Of a stretch of DNA of 64,000 bases, positions 63,386-64,000 are shown one piece after another. Below the pieces are notes generated by a model. The model was not told the origin of the DNA and searched no databases. It saw only the letters and a list, made by a program, of their open reading frames with translations. Both the position numbers and the translations under genes were made by a program. The stretch lies in the NCBI GenBank assembly GCA_002897115.2, contig BCIH01000002.1, positions 21,990 through 85,989 on the forward strand. The letters are read 5' to 3'. Each line of letters opens with the position of its first letter. The first letter of the stretch is position 1. The stretch comes from Prototheca cutis (lineage: Eukaryota > Chlorophyta > Trebouxiophyceae > Chlorellales > Chlorellaceae).

Positions 63386-64000
63386 CTAGTTGATGGTGTC
63401 GATGATGACCCTCCGGGACTTGACGGGCGCCCAGTACCAGCGCTTGTAGTATGCCGAGGTGATGAGGGCGAGGGACAGGGCGAGGATCCACTTGGCGCCC
63501 ATGAGCTTGCGCTCGTCGGCCTCGGGCTCGGCCGCCCAGGAGAGGAAGGCCACCACGTCCGCGGCTTGCTGCGACTCGGTCGCGGGCGTGCCGTCGTCGT
63601 ACTCCACACCCTCGTCGTTCAGCATCTTGGGCATGGCAATGGCGCCCCCGGGGAAGTAGGGGTTGTAGTACAGGCCCTCGCGCACGCTGATGCCTGCGGG
63701 CGGCTCGCGGTAGCCCAGCAGCAGCGAGAAGACGTAGTTCTCGCCGTCGTGACGTGCCTTGGTGATCAGGGACAGGTCAGGTGGGTACGCACCGCCGTTG
63801 GAGAAGCGCGCGGCCTCCTCGTTGGCATACGGCTGGGGCAGCTTGTCCGACAGGCGGCCGGGACGGTCAAACATCTCACCCTCGTCGTTGGGGCCGTCTG
63901 TCACCTCAATCTCGGAAGCCATCTCCTTGGCCTCCTCCTCCGTGTAGCACACGCCAACCAGGTCGCGGAAGTGGAGCTGGTTCACAGAGTGGCACGTCGC
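63386..64000 (-). CDS. CYT1: Cytochrome c1 of complex III, 5' part outside the window
   Basis: The reading frame enters from the window edge and codes the last 204 residues. The first residues visible, ATCHSVNQLHFRDLVGVCYT, contain the end of the heme-binding CxxCH motif. ARHDGENYVFSLLLGY and IAMPKML follow; the Met in the second is the sixth heme ligand. One C-terminal transmembrane helix (WILALSLALITSAYYKRW) anchors it in the inner membrane. The visible part is one uninterrupted exon ending in TAG. It transfers electrons from the Rieske protein to cytochrome c, and so lies downstream of the electron entry by the neighbouring glycerol-3-phosphate dehydrogenase. Confidence 0.96.
   Translation of the reverse strand, partial: ATCHSVNQLHFRDLVGVCYTEEEAKEMASEIEVTDGPNDEGEMFDRPGRLSDKLPQPYANEEAARFSNGGAYPPDLSLITKARHDGENYVFSLLLGYREPPAGISVREGLYYNPYFPGGAIAMPKMLNDEGVEYDDGTPATESQQAADVVAFLSWAAEPEADERKLMGAKWILALSLALITSAYYKRWYWAPVKSRRVIIDTIN

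Overview
This is nuclear DNA of a eukaryote, most likely a green alga (Chlorophyta). The sequence is GC-rich and carries 24 spliced protein-coding genes, nearly all interrupted by short introns with donors such as GTGCGT and GTGAGT. The gene set mixes plastid and plant-type functions (a transit-peptide-bearing dihydrodipicolinate reductase of the plant type, a plastid-type ribosome hibernation factor, an organellar DNA gyrase B) with general eukaryotic housekeeping genes. TGTAA, the chlorophyte polyadenylation signal, lies soon after several stop codons. The species cannot be named from the sequence. Gene models were built by reading exons, checking splice borders, and requiring that exon phases join. 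Almost all models close in frame with lengths normal for their families.

Layout. 1-1380: end of a repeated mobile element. 1505-5231 (-): ankyrin/histone deacetylase. 5553-6779 (+): long ribosome hibernation factor. 7313-8386 (+): YIPF6-type Golgi protein. 8690-9631 (-): ATG10. 10071-14218 (-): repeat protein with an LYxxA/CTFxP-type motif. 14674-15882 (+): DUF218 protein. 16036-18342 (-): RuvB-like 2. 19477-20233 (+): HMG-box protein. 20459-22260 (-): ERGIC/Erv family. 22862-25955 (-): 4E-T-like eIF4E-binding protein. 26449-28328 (+): DapB. 28541-29808 (-): SKP1. 30043-32052 (-): NAF1. 32484-35251 (-): gyrase B. 35623-36787 (+): protein phosphatase inhibitor 2. 37156-39404 (-): importin-alpha-like ARM protein. 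39862-42656: an AT-rich island, then a TIR-bounded second copy of the mobile element. 43035-44477 (-): ADPRM-like phosphoesterase. 44966-50775 (+): 1,505-residue protein that I do not recognise. 51190-52634 (-): mitoribosomal mL46. 53121-54261 (+): SEC13. 55123-57339 (-): EF-hand/p25-alpha protein. 57739-59813 (-): secreted head-GIN-like protein. 60471-62833 (+): mitochondrial FAD glycerol-3-phosphate dehydrogenase. 63386-64000 (-): cytochrome c1, cut by the window edge.

The genes do not form operons or one pathway. They are strongly arranged in divergent pairs that share a start region of about 0.3-1.1 kb and in tail-to-tail pairs separated by about 0.15-0.9 kb. Functional themes recur: secretion (YIPF6, ERGIC/Erv, SEC13), RNP and translation control (NAF1, 4E-T-like, mL46, hibernation factor), chromatin (HDAC, RUVBL2, HMG), and mitochondrial electron entry (glycerol-3-phosphate dehydrogenase and cytochrome c1, tail to tail). 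I found no single new system that explains the window. The most unusual signals are the frequency of apparent GC-AG introns, the palindromic TIR element beside an AT-rich zinc-ribbon fragment, and several unusual domain combinations.
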